Of a stretch of DNA of 64,000 nucleotides, positions 1 through 13,200 are shown one piece after another. Source of the DNA: Sipunculus nudus. Lineage: Eukaryota; Annelida; Sipuncula; Golfingiida; Sipunculidae. The notes beneath the pieces were generated by a model. The model had not been told where the DNA came from. It saw only the letters and a list, made by a program, of their open reading frames with translations, and did no database searches. The DNA is taken from NCBI GenBank assembly GCA_026874595.1, contig CM049311.1:64581953-64645952 (forward strand). The letters are read 5' to 3'. Made by a program: the position numbers and the translations under genes. The first letter of the stretch is position 1, and each line of letters opens with the position of its first letter.

Positions 1-354
1 TTTATGAAACAATGCCAATTTTGACATATTGAGCAAGGCTTTGAACTGTTTTGAGTGTAGCATCTATCACTGATAGCACTAACTTTCTAGTTCATTATTT
101 AAGTACTAGTAGGAAAGTTTTTTTTATATGGAGTTGTTATAGTTTTCAGTAATTATTTAGTATTATTGATAATTACAATTTACATATCTTACTGTGACAG
201 TTTTTTGGGAATATATAATTTAAACAGGATACAAGCATAGAAATGCTGATGGATATACCCATGTAAAATTTATGATAAAATTATTCCTTACATAGACAGG
301 GTTTCAAATCTTTGCAGTATGTAATAATTTCTTTGCATATATTTTTCTTTGCAG
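1..354. other. Intron upstream of first visible exon
   Basis: AT-rich sequence with no supported coding potential. It ends in a T-rich tract and TTTGCAG at 348-354, the acceptor of the first visible exon. That exon opens in phase 1, so at least one coding exon lies upstream of the window. Confidence 0.6.
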
Positions 355-492
355 ATTCATCCAGAGTAAGATTTAAAAAGACTGTACCAACTCTCCCACC
401 AGCACCCAAACCTGCCCCCAAAGAGCCAGTGCAACCACCAGCCAAGTCCACCAGCACAGCAGACATTCTCAAATCTCGTGAAAGAAAACTAG
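355..492 (+). CDS. Exon 1 of window (phase 1-1), Pro/Lys-rich linker
   Basis: 138 nt between a TTTGCAG acceptor and a GTATGT donor. It opens by completing a codon started upstream. It encodes a Pro/Ala/Lys-rich stretch ending in an ADILKSRERKLG segment. The antisense frame is also open here, but it lacks splice logic and is a shadow of this exon. Confidence 0.8.
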
Positions 493-3400
493 GTATGTCT
501 GGTATACCTGGCATGAATATTCTCTTAGATTTGGTCAGTCACAATGTGTTCATTTGTCTTGTAATATGGGTGTTTTTTTTGTTTGATTGTCTCTCTTAGA
601 ATAAATTTTTTTCATAATTATATGAACATGTATCTTAAGTGCCTTTTTAGCTCAGCTGACTGTAAGTCATCTGAGCTATAGTCGTGGTCCATTGTCCGTC
701 CTCTGTCTGTCCATCTGTCTGTCTGTCTGTCCGTCCGTTAGACTGGCACGTTTTGAAACCATTAGACCTACGAATCCAAAATTTGGCATACCGTTAGATG
801 TCCCAAAAATCTCCTACCATACCAAAAATTGGGTCAATATGACTTTGCTCCTTTGAGGTATTAAGGAAAAACCTCAAATTTCAATTAAAAACCTATTATC
901 ACACTTCAGGACTGCCTAATATCAAAACCACTTATCTGTTTTTCTTAATATTTATTAGAATTATTCTCCTATATATTTCCTATATACATGCCAGAAATTA
1001 TGTAGACCTGTTAAGTGTAACTTCTTTTAAGTTATGGGCTCGAACATAATGGACTTTGTAAAAAATCAGGAAAAATATTTACTCACTTAACATGAAAAAT
1101 TTATGAAACTAGAGACTTTTTATCCAAGTATATAACTTTCTTTAATTAAGATTCAGTAGTATACCAAAAATTAGATCTTAATTTTGTAAATTTTTTCAAA
1201 AAGCCAACCAATGATCTTGGTATTAATATTCATCTTATGGTCACAAACTGCTCACATGCTTCAATTTTAACATTAGGAAATGCATGGTTTGGTCACAAAA
1301 TAATATTTTAAACAATTTCTTACTTATCAATATAAACCAATCATGTCAACCTACCATGGCCTATATTACCTTTTCACCTAGACTTTATCTCCAAATGATA
1401 TTATTTTAGATGTTTTACCTTCAAGGTCAACTTCAGCTGAGCACAGTGACCCATGGGTCCCATGTTTATACATTAAGTCAATAGTGTCACATGTGCTGGA
1501 ACCATTCTGTTAAACTGATCAAGTAATCACCATTTCTTTTGCAACTGTTTGCAAGGCCCACCATTGGCTTAATTAAGCTATGGCTGCAAATTGGTCCATA
1601 TTTGTAGTATGCGATAAAAAGAATCCTGGTATTTAAATGTCCATGATTTCCATGCATGCACATCAGCAGAAACAGACCACATGGAAACAAATCAGAGAGC
1701 AATTCATGTAACTTGTGAATGGCAAAAATGTCTGCAGTACCCAGCAAAGCCCCCCTGGGTCAGGTCACCGGTCAGGTCAATATTATATTGACATGTTTGT
1801 TATTAACTGATGGCCTTGCAATATCAAACGAGGCAAGTCGACATTTTTCCTAAAGAAAATCTAATGCATTTATGGAAACAATTGATGGGTTGCACATTAT
1901 GGAGCATAAGTACACATGTGGATGTGGACCTGATTCACTGTTACATGGAAACACTTTGAGCCATAAAATGTACTTCTGATTTACCTATTTTAACATGTAC
2001 AGCTGATGCTCTTCTGAAGAAGTTTAAACCCCCAGATCCTCCAAAGAAACCTCCTTCTCCACCACCTCAGCCTCCAGTAGAGAAAGTTCCACCCAAGCCA
2101 GTCTTGCCTTCAGGTTTGTAGATACTGTTTTACATAGTGTAGCTGCAACAGGGAAATGAATTCACTTGAGGGTAATAATGAATAGTATCAACACTTGCTT
2201 GATTAAAATGTAGGTATGTATCCCGTGTTTTAAAACACTGTGATTGGTGAATTACAATACTGTAATGTACAGTCTACTGTATGTTATACAGATGTTTGTT
2301 AGCATTGGTTTGTGGCAGCTGTTTCTTTTCCAGTGAACTCTTGATTTGATATGAAATTTGTATGGATGTGAACATAAGCTTAATGAAAGATTGTTAAATG
2401 CAGGTTAAGATGGTGTTAGCGATAAACGATTCTTTCTATAGCTGAACATATATACCTGGAAACAATGTTAGTGCATAAGTACTGTTTTTTTTTAAGTGGA
2501 GATCATTGAAGACATGTTTCCATGTAAGCTAGCTTATATGGTAATGTTTGGCCTTTATGGGAGCAAAACAGGTTATGATATTGCTTAAGCAGATATTTAT
2601 TGTGAATATTTTCAACTGTATATATGCTGTGTAACAGATTCTAGCAAACAGGACAGTGCCAAAGATAAGCTCAAAGAAAACAGCTATAATAAAGGAAAAG
2701 ATCTTTCAAGTAAGAATGACAAGTCAAAGGAAAAGCAAGAACAAAAGGAAGTGAAAGCAAAGACACGTCAGGTGGAGGAAACAGGTACAGCATGATACTG
2801 GTTACTTTATGCCTGCACCAGCAACCCTTCCCAGCATGCCTTGTTGTTGATTCACATTGTGATTCTTTATTTGGTTTTGCATTATTTTATTAACTTGGTC
2901 AAATTTTAATTGTTCTTAATGTTGTTGATATTAAAGAGTGTACAAGGGTTACAGATATCATGGTCTAAAAACAATAAGAAAAAATTATTAGAGAAAATGA
3001 TTTAGTTTTGATGCAAAATTACTGGTAAGTGTGGGTCAGCTTTGACTGGCATATATTATTTGTTAAATATCATTTAATATCACAGCTAAAAAGCTGACAC
3101 TTCACTCGTTGGCTATTTATGGTTTGATAGGCATAATCAAACATTAAGTTTGGAATTAATTGCTTTAATAAAGGCATTAATTAAAGTACTATATTTTCTT
3201 CTGAACAGTATTCTAGCCAGTATCTCTTATCTCCTTTAGCAAAACTTAAATCATTGAATTTGAATTTTTATTAATTTATCTGATCTGAATTATCTTTGTT
3301 TTAATAGTTTCTATGTACATTAAGAGGTACATGTTTGTGTTATCATTACTGTTTTATTAAAACAGTATACTGCATTCTGCTTTATAAGACACTTTAATAT

Positions 3401-6400
3401 TACTTTTCTCAGAATTTAATTATAAGTCTTGCCAACCCTTGTATGCTCTTGTGAAGTGTTATCCATTTGTATGATGTCTTAACAGCACTGGTGATGGTAA
3501 TCTTGCATACATGTCACTTTTTGATATTATGGCTCCAACAGGTGGAATTCCTGGAATGTCAGGATGTCCAGGAAATTAATGATCTTGTAAAAGTGATGAT
3601 TTTACTCTACGTTTACTTCATTTTGTTTTACCTAAGCTTTATTTGATAATGATTATTGCACAAGATAGTGTATTAATTGGCATAATTCTTTTATGATTGT
3701 ATGGTACTGCTTCCATGTCATCTTGGAGTACATCTTGGTTTGCACTTACACCATTTGGATTATACCTATTTTGCATATTTGCTGAATGGCACATGATACT
3801 GGCAGAAACACAATTGAATCTTAATATCACAGTCACAAAAGAACAGTATGACTAGATTTACTCTGTATGTTCAGTTATAATGCATAATTGACCTATCCAT
3901 GAACTCTTTGCGACCTTAATCGCATACTCATTCAATGAATAAACATAAGCATGGGACTAAGGAGCAACCAATCAGGTGACCTTAAACATTGTAAAGTGTC
4001 AATCATCTGACAAAAACAAAATTTTTCATAATTTGACAGAGCTCTGTCAAACAGAACACGTGTAATCTGTAAATACTACCAGTACCCATGTCGGCATGTT
4101 TTCCGGGATATTTTATTATAAGAAGGAGACAGTATTAAAGGTTTCTAGGCTATAGGTTGCGGGAGCCATTCCTCTGACTACCGAGTGAATAACAATGTCT
4201 TACCTAGCACATAATTCGTATGGGACGAATAATACTTTTTTGGCAACACAGTTCTTATATGACTGCGATATAGTTAACAATGGTCAGGTGATACCAGTTG
4301 ATGACGTCAGTCAATACGACGTCATGTGCCATCGCCCTTTGTGACGTCATTGTATCCGCCAAAACAGAGTTTTGCGGATACTATGTTTTCAGCTGCACGC
4401 CGCCACCGCCGCCGCGTAGGTGTCCGGAGAACTCCTCCGTAACCGCTCGGCGGAATTTTACGAAACCCGGGATTATGTTCGGGTCACATGTGAACTGCTG
4501 CGCCCCAATTTTGTTTTGACCTCTGACCTTTCCTCTGCGCTCTGCGTCCGTTTATGCGTCTGTTTCCACACATTAACCCACATATCTCGGGAACCGTTTG
4601 ACCAATCAGGAAATTTTTTTTGCACAAATGTAGCCCTTGGAGAGCTTTATAACATACACAAAAATGGTGGCGCCACCTGCAACCATGTTTGCACAGTGTC
4701 CATCTGTTTGTCTGCCTTGGGTTAAAATCACTCATATCTCTGCAGTGACTTGACTAATTCACCTGAAATTCGGCATGCGTATACATCCTGGATAGCTTTT
4801 CTGATTTTATGACAGGTGGTGCCACCTACATTCACGTTTACGCTGCAGACATCCAAGCTCATATCTCGGGAACCATTTGACTGATTGGGCCAAAATTTTG
4901 CTCACATAGCTCTTTACGCAAAACTGGTGGCGCCACCTGCAGCCATTTTTGCACAGCTCCTGTCTGTTTGTCTGCCATGGGATTAAATCCCTCATATCTC
5001 GGCAGTGGTTTGACATATCTGGCTAAAATTTTGCAGGTTTATACATCCCCGACAACTCTCTTGATTTTATGACAGGTGGCGCCACCTGCATTCTAGTTTA
5101 TGCAGCAGACATCCAAGCTCATATCTTGGGAACCGTTTGACCGATTGGGCCAAAGTTTTGCATGTGTATAGTTCTCACATAGCTCTTTATCATACGCAAA
5201 ACTGGTGGCGTCACATGCAACCATTTTTGCTCAGCGTCCATCTGTTTGTCTGCCACGGGCTAAAACATCCCTCATATACATGTAGTGGTTTGACTTATCT
5301 GCCTTAAATTTTGCATATGTATTCAACTTGGACAGCTTTCTGGACTTTGTGGTGGGGGGGCAACCTACATACACAATTTGGCTGCAGACATCCATGCTAA
5401 TATGCAACACTCTATTTCCCCTTGCCACTCAATTCATGCCTCACTTCACCAGTTCCACTCTGATTTAAGCGGATACACGTAGTCGCTTGTCAACTACCTG
5501 TATTCTAGTTATTATGTTATAATCAGCTCTCCCTACCATGGGCATGAAAGTCCATATGTGTAGGAGCGTTTTGGGGGCTCATTATAATAATAAGTTAAAA
5601 GGACAGAGCATTTGGGCTGTGGTGGATAGGTCAATTTATTATGCCTGATCAACAGTGGAGTTGTCATGGCAGCCACTAAGAAGTGCACATTTGGTGTTGT
5701 AACTTTTTCCTTTTGTGTGTATATATATTTGTACGGAAGGAGTATCTTTCCTGCAGAAATGGACTGAATATCACCAGCTTAATTAACCTTGCATGATAAA
5801 AGCATACGCCTGCCTGCTTGATTTATTGTCTTGACTATTATGTTGGTATATGTGGCCTATTCAGATTTGATGTTAATGTGTCATGATTTCAGTACCCTGG
5901 TAGATCACATCAGTGATTGTTTAATCTATACTATTGTATCAGTTGGAAATACTAGTATTAATGTAAAATTGTACACCGGACTGAATTATTTGATCCTGAA
6001 GTGGAAAAAACAGGTATACTTCGAGTGTTCATCTTAGTTTTGTATTGTGTTTCAGATGATAAGTTTCAGTAAATGATACAAATGTGCTGTAATGTTCTAT
6101 TGAAATATCAGCTGTTACCTGGTCAGTATACATTACTAAGAGGAACCTTATTACAATTTTGCTATGGGTCCAAACTGTGACTGTACACTGCTAGTGTAAT
6201 AAATGGTATCCCCACCATATCTGATGTACAAGCCTGTTTCGGTTTTGAAGAATATACAGAAAATCCACTGACCAGATAACACCTGCATGTGCAGAAGAAA
6301 ATGATGAATATGAAATGTCTATAGTTATTCATTACATATTATTAGTTTTTGTATGTGTTATATACTTATGGATCTGAATACTTTACTGTTTTTAAAATTA

Positions 6401-9400
6401 TTCTGCAGACATTCATGCTTTGTTAAGAAAAATATTGTTGCTAGAGTATTTTTGGTATTAATAACTGATTTCATTATATTAGTGAATGACTGTATTATTG
6501 TTGTGGGCAGAATCATTAAGGACTTTTTTTAAGCATGGCTGTGAAAGATTCGACCATAATAGCATATTACCAGTTAGATCATCAAAATTGAATTTCAGAT
6601 GCCAAGTTGAATATTGGTAATATTTTACTTATATGGTAATAAAAACCTCACTGATTATGTTTTTCATCAGTTCTAGTATTATTGACTGCCAGAATAAGCA
6701 AATGTAAGATTGAAATTTCTCAGGGAAAATTTGATTTATGTTGAACTTGTGTGTCAGCAGCTTGTACAGTTGTCCAATAATATATTTTGTACTGTGGAAC
6801 ATCTTGCTGATGAAGTTATATTTAATTCTAGCAAAGAAAAGGGTAGGGGTAATCAAACCCCCACTCCCTGCACCCAAAAGCAAGCCAAAGACAACAAAAG
6901 AGAATAATAGTCCAAAAACACCAAGAAAAGTAAGCCCTAGAAAGGCTAAATCAAGCAAAACGACTAGCCACGGAGGTAAAGCCTTTGACACTATGGACCT
7001 TTAACACATTACTGTGTGCTTCATGGTCCCTCCCACTTTGCTTCGAGCACCAACCTGTTGTCACGTGCATGATCTTGAATAAAGCTTCTGATTGTTTTTC
7101 TGTATTATCATGTAATTATTTTCCTGCTTGAACTATTGTATGCACATTTATATTTTGTATATACTTAACCTTTGGTATGTATACTGGTATAGTTTCTGCT
7201 GTGATTTTATTATGCACATTTTTCTCTACTTGAATTTAGTATGTACATTGATTTTATATCTACCTGGACGGTGTGTATATTGATCATTTTTTCACAGCAC
7301 TTTTCATGTGTACATTAATGATTCATTCTGGATGTCATGGATGAGCATTTTCTCCTATCTTTTTCACACAGCAACTGAATTAGACTTTAATATGAAGTCT
7401 GTATTTTCTACAACTGTCCTTCATAGTGATTCCAGTTATTTAAAGTTCAGCTGGATATTATTTTTCAAAATTTCATCTGTGAATTTGTTCAAAAAGTTTT
7501 GTGTGTGTGATGTGAACACTCCAGTTTGTAGTGATGAAGTGAGCAAGGGAAGCAATTAGTGTGGACAATTCCATGGCATTGGCCAATGATTTTATTCTAG
7601 GGCTTCACATACACATGGACTAACTAATTGTCATATATTGCACCATAATTTAAATCCTCTTTCTCTGTATTACATGGATCACAGTGAAATACATGATAAT
7701 CATGTGAATGCTAGGACCAAGGTTGCAGTAATTGGTTGTTAATTGCTCCATGTTTATGTGAGATACTTTGAAGAATTTACATTTAATAAAACAAGTGTGA
7801 AGGATTTGTGTGTGAAAGGATATACATTGATATGGTGTGATATGATGGTTTTAGTCACCTGCAAGAACAATTAATAGGACTTTTTGTTAATTTTTTATGT
7901 GTTCTCACTCACTGTAACTTCACCTGGCTTTTTCCACAATATATGCACCTGGTGAAATTGGTTGAGATGTTTCATAGAAAAAAAATGTATATATATATAT
8001 ATGTACCTAATTTCTTTGCCTATATGTCCAGCTTGTATTAATTTTTTTGCTGATACTATCATTTATTTACAGGTGAATCCACTTTTTTTTATTTGTTCTT
8101 TCCACCTTAGTATACTTCCAAGGAGCTTGAATTTATAATTATGTAAATGTCAGAGATGAGATTGAAATCCAGGCAGATTTTAAATTCTCCTAGACGAGTT
8201 TTCGATTTTGATCTTGCCTAGGCGAGATTGCAATTGTGATCTTGGCTAGACGGATTTTAAACTGGCCTGGACGAGATCACAATCGCAATCTCGCCTAGGC
8301 GAGATTAAAATCCATGATGGAGCAGGCCAGAATTTTAATCTCTCTAAGGCAAGTTTAAAATCTGTCTGGTGTCATCCAGGCGAGTTTAAAATCTGCCTGA
8401 TATTACTTAGGCAAGTTTAAAATCTGCCTAGGCGAGATTAAAATAGTTATCTGATCTAATTTCTTAATATATTAAGCATTGTTATTGACATGTGAAAGAT
8501 GTTTTCAGTCAGATTTTCAATATTTTAACACTGAATGGTTATATATAGTTAACAGGTAATATATTTATTAATATTTACAGAATATTATTGTATTAATGTA
8601 ATAATTAACATTAATTTTGGAAATAGAATTATGAAATTGATATTTGATTATTACTTGCACCTTTGATGTGTTTCATGTGGTCTACAGCATCCATGTCATA
8701 CCAATTATTTGCTAAACATAAATTAATCTTTATTTTTTTCCCAGTTTTCTTAACAACCTTGGGGTTGTAAACATCACTTATAATTTTTACAAAAATATAA
8801 TTTGTAATTGTATTTAATATATGGCAATTAGAGAATAACAAAAGGTATATTGAAGCACACTTATGAGATATTATGAAGAACAAATCTAGGGGAAAAAAAG
8901 TCATCCACTTGCATATTGAATCAATCATAGATAGATAGATAGACAGATTGATGGATTCGTCTAGATAGATATTACTTCACTATTTAAAGAGTAAATTACA
9001 CATTAACATTAACAATCATCCTATTTGATAATTCTTACAGGACAAACAGAACAAATTAGTTGGTTGATCTAGTTCAAATGTTTATTTTCACCCAGGTATT
9101 CAACACTCAACAGTCAAATCATGTACATTTATGGTACAAAATAAGCAGAGTATAAGTATTTATGATGGACTTTGATACACCATCCTTTTTTTAAAATATG
9201 ACTGAAAAAACATCTTTCATATGTCAATTACAATGCATAATTTATTAGGAAATTAGATCAGATCACTATTTTAATCTCGCCTAGGCAGATTTTTAACTCT
9301 CCTAAGTAATATCAGGCAGATTTTAAACTCGACTGGATGACACCAGACAGATTTTAAATTCGCCTAGGCGAGATTAAAATCCTGGCCTGCTCCATGATGG

Positions 9401-10205
9401 ATTTTAATCTTGCCTAGGCGAGATTGCAATTGTGATCTGGTCTAGGCGTATTTAAAATCCGTCTAGCAAACATCACAATCGCAATCTCGCCTAGGCGAGT
9501 TCACAAATGAATCTCGTCTAGGCGAATTTAAAATCCGCCTGGATTTCAATCTTGTCTCTGCCATATATCTCTGCATATACTATAGTCTTGTATGTATAAA
9601 CATGTCTTTATCTTGTCATTTTCTTAATTTTAATCCATGTTCAGGGTTGGCTAGCCAAAAATGTGGGAATATTTTCTTTACATTTGCCATGCACTCTATA
9701 TCTACTTAGCCTTGACTATAATCACTCTTTGCATGCTTGTGGACTCTTGTTTTTTATGTATAACCTTTACCATCACAAAATCATGTTCTGTTTATTCACT
9801 ATACTTGCTTCTGTGTTTTATTTCAGGATGTAATTATTTAATATTAAGAATGTCATGAATTATTATAGTTTGTATCAAAAATTGGCTAGGTTTAATTACT
9901 CTTTTCAATTATCTGATATTTGCAAGAATACAGTAATGATATGCAAGGAATCATTCAGTAGTGTAAATATTATTAACACTTAAGATTATTTGTGTCAACT
10001 TGAATTTCTCAAATACATAAAATCTTTCAACCATCACCATTCACTTGATAAAGATAATATATCAGAGGTTAGTATATATTATAAACTGTGTTCAACTGCA
10101 AATTGAACAATCTACAGAAGAATTCAAATGCAACCAGTGGCACTAAAGATTATACAAAACAGATGAAAGGACATAGTGTTATGATGTGTAAGGCAAATTT
10201 ACTGC

Positions 10206-10260
<55 letters not shown>

Positions 10261-13200
10261 CAGTAGGCAAGAACGTTTGAATAGTAGTATATTGGTGTCT
10301 ATAGAATTAAAACTTGAGGTTTTAAAAGTATTATATCAGAATGTAAAATTCAGCCTCATATTTGTACAGTGCAGGGCTTGTATGGTGTGGTGTAAGATTA
10401 TTGATTATTTATTGTTTGTCATTTTTGATTTCAGTGAGTTTGAAGAAACAGAAACTTAATGGAAATACTGAACCAGGTAATAAAGGACAATAGACATTCA
10501 CTTTTTACTTTATCTGTCAAACAATACTTTATATTGTAACTTGCAGGTTCATTTAAACTTAAGCCTAAATTGAAGGGTGTGAATTTCATCTCAGTTGTTT
10601 TTTATTTTCAATTTCACAGAAACATTTATTATGGTGGTGTAATATTTCATGCTTTAGGTAAGAGAGGGAAAAAATGTTAGAAAATGAATATCTCCCTGAA
10701 TAAGTGTTACATGTATTATGTTATATTTTTCTCAAGTTTTTACAGATAAATTAAGTTGTAAATATAAAATTTCTCTTCTGTTCTTGTGTGCAGATAATTT
10801 ATGGTATATAAAATTGAAAAAATATGAAACATCATTGTCTTTGAGTAGAATATATGTATATGAATATTTTTAAAGTTTTGATATCAAATTATACATGAAA
10901 TACAATAATAAATAAAATATGAAAAGTTGTAATCTTTAAGTATGAACATGTTATCACTTGATGTATTATAAATTTTAATGTTTGCCATGTTTTCTTTAGA
11001 TTTAGGGATTATTCCCCAATCACCGTCACCGCCTCAGTCCGCAGCATCCTCAGTGAGTGACCATGATGAGGAGACTAAACCTGCTGATCAAGTGAGTGTC
11101 ATGAACCACCTGACTAAACTCCACGTGTAGGGTGTTTATGTAGGGGTAAACATACCTGTACAGCTAATAAACACTTATTTGATAATACAGGAACCATTTG
11201 AGGCCAGCCTGGGATGACTCCTACATAAATTTTACCCTGTTGTTGGTTCTGCTCAGCATGTACAAAGAAAGCTGTTGATAATGACTATAATTATAATAAT
11301 GAATCGTTGTACAAATGACATGAAACTTTTCATATTAAATGTTTTTTTTGCTGTAAAACAAACAAGAAAAGGTAGGAATGGGACATTTTGGATAAAGGTT
11401 TGACAGGTATTGGGGCCTTAACATGGTTGTTCTGTGGCAGGGTCAAGTAATATTGTTTATGTTTACTGTCTGTATGACACTGTGTAGTGCTATCATTGCA
11501 AGATATAATGTAACAACAGTAACAGTAATAAAAGGATGAAGTACTGTAACTGCAGGATGAGTTTACATATGGTGGTGGTGATGATGATTATGATGAAGAT
11601 AATCCTGAAACAGTAGATGAAGTTAGTTTTATGGAGGATGAGTTGGTTGTGAAGGAAAAGTGGGAAGTGGTGGGAACAGATGAGGAGAAGGAGAAATGGG
11701 AAGAAATGCTGGAGGAAGAGGAGGAAAAATGGGAAGAGGTGCTTGAGGAAGAGGAGGAGGAGAAGGAGGACACATGGGAAGAGGTGCTCGAGGAGGAGGA
11801 GGTGTATGAGGACCAAGTGATGGTGGAAGAAGAGATGGTTGAGGTGATGGGGGAGGAGTTTGGAAAAGAGGAGGAGGAGCAGGGAGAAGATGATGACAAT
11901 GAGGAGCAGTGTGATGATGATAATGATGATCCTCTAGTGGACGATTCAGAACCTGAACTTTTGATGCTGTTAGAGATGGTGATGTGTGATTGGTTTTGGC
12001 TGATTTTCTAACCTGTTTTGCTGTTTGAGTTTGGGTTTTATATGAGTTTCTTTATGATCAGTTGTGATCTGTCCAGTGTCAATTGTGCTATTGCATTACC
12101 TTTCTATATTGTGTGACTCTGAAACCATAAATGACCGAAGAGTGCACAACTGTTTTGCTTGAAATATATAGGACTATATATAGATGTGTACACTTTAAAT
12201 GACACCACTATTATTTTCTTGTGTGAAAGCTTACACCATAAACAACAATTTTTACCCAGACTTCATCAATGCATGATGATTTGGGAACTGCTTTCACGAG
12301 ATATTTGGAGTTGGCATTACATGTAACTGTATGCTCAGTGTTCCTGTGTTGAGGAGTATAACTGCACCAATCAGTGTGTGATTGATACATTTTCTGACAC
12401 TGTTGTGATACTGAATGCATTTATCTCTGAGTATACATCTGAATACCTTTGTGTGGTGATAAGTTGAAAATGTTATATAATTATTGTCTAAATATCATAG
12501 TAGTATCTGATATAGATTTTATATTATATTTTTGTTTAATATCTTACATAAATATGACTACAAATGAAGTAAATGTATAAACAGCAGAAACTAATGTAAG
12601 AAGTGCTGTAAGTTTGTCGGTTGCTGTCTGCATGAGTCAGCATGAACGTATTGCTAAAGGTGTTCATCTACAGATTTTTTTTTAAAAGTATATTTTCTGT
12701 TCAGATTGATTTTATGTATGATAATGCAGAAAGTGATTTTTATGCAGCAAATGGTCTGAAAAATAGCTTTAATTTAACATAGTATTACAATAACTTGACC
12801 TCTTTAAGAACACATTTCTGTTGGGAAAATATAAGTTATATAAAACCATTAGATTTCCTCATTATGTGTCTGTCACATGACTTTAAATAACCTTGATGAT
12901 GTTTACTGTCACCAGGGGGAGGACACAGGCCTGATGAGTTCAGGGGTATCAAGTGAGGGTGTAAATGTAGGTGCTGCATGTATAGTCCAGTCCACCAGGG
13001 GGCGCCCATTGACATTAATGATTAGTTTTTTAAAAAAAAAAGCTGTAACAAAGGAATGAGGCATTGGTCTAATTACCAGAATGAAACCAAAACCATTCCT
13101 GGCAATCTATTAAAAATTGTAGTGAAATAAGTATCTTAGAAAACATCTATCTGAAACTATATATAAAAGATGGTGGGTCACTGTACAGAGTTCTACATAT

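Larger units (their letters stand above)
2785..6831. other. Intron with GGTGGCGCCACC repeat block
   Basis: A 4-kb intron. Segments 2785-3850 and 5500-6831 are AT-rich without recognisable features. The middle part holds CRE-like palindromes and a block of degenerate tandem repeats, listed separately. Confidence 0.55.
6976..10434. other. Intron with fold-back element and microsatellites
   Basis: AT-rich 3.5-kb intron. It contains an inverted-repeat element (8151-9560), a TAGA tetranucleotide run near 8927-8943 and a TA run at 10209-10259. No gene is supported in the remainder. Confidence 0.55.

Noticed and set aside
10088-10459. 123-codon open frame through the TA microsatellite
   Set aside because: Driven by the Ile-Tyr repeat of (TA)n. 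It only overlaps the true exon 5 by chance at its end.
11588-11899. Minus-strand poly-Ser open frame
   Set aside because: Mirror of the Glu/Asp-rich plus-strand exon 7, with no independent support.
12916-12952. Possible extra exon between exons 7 and 8
   Set aside because: It has AG and GT borders, but its 37-nt length breaks the reading frame in the phases available; the one phase fit gives a stop codon.
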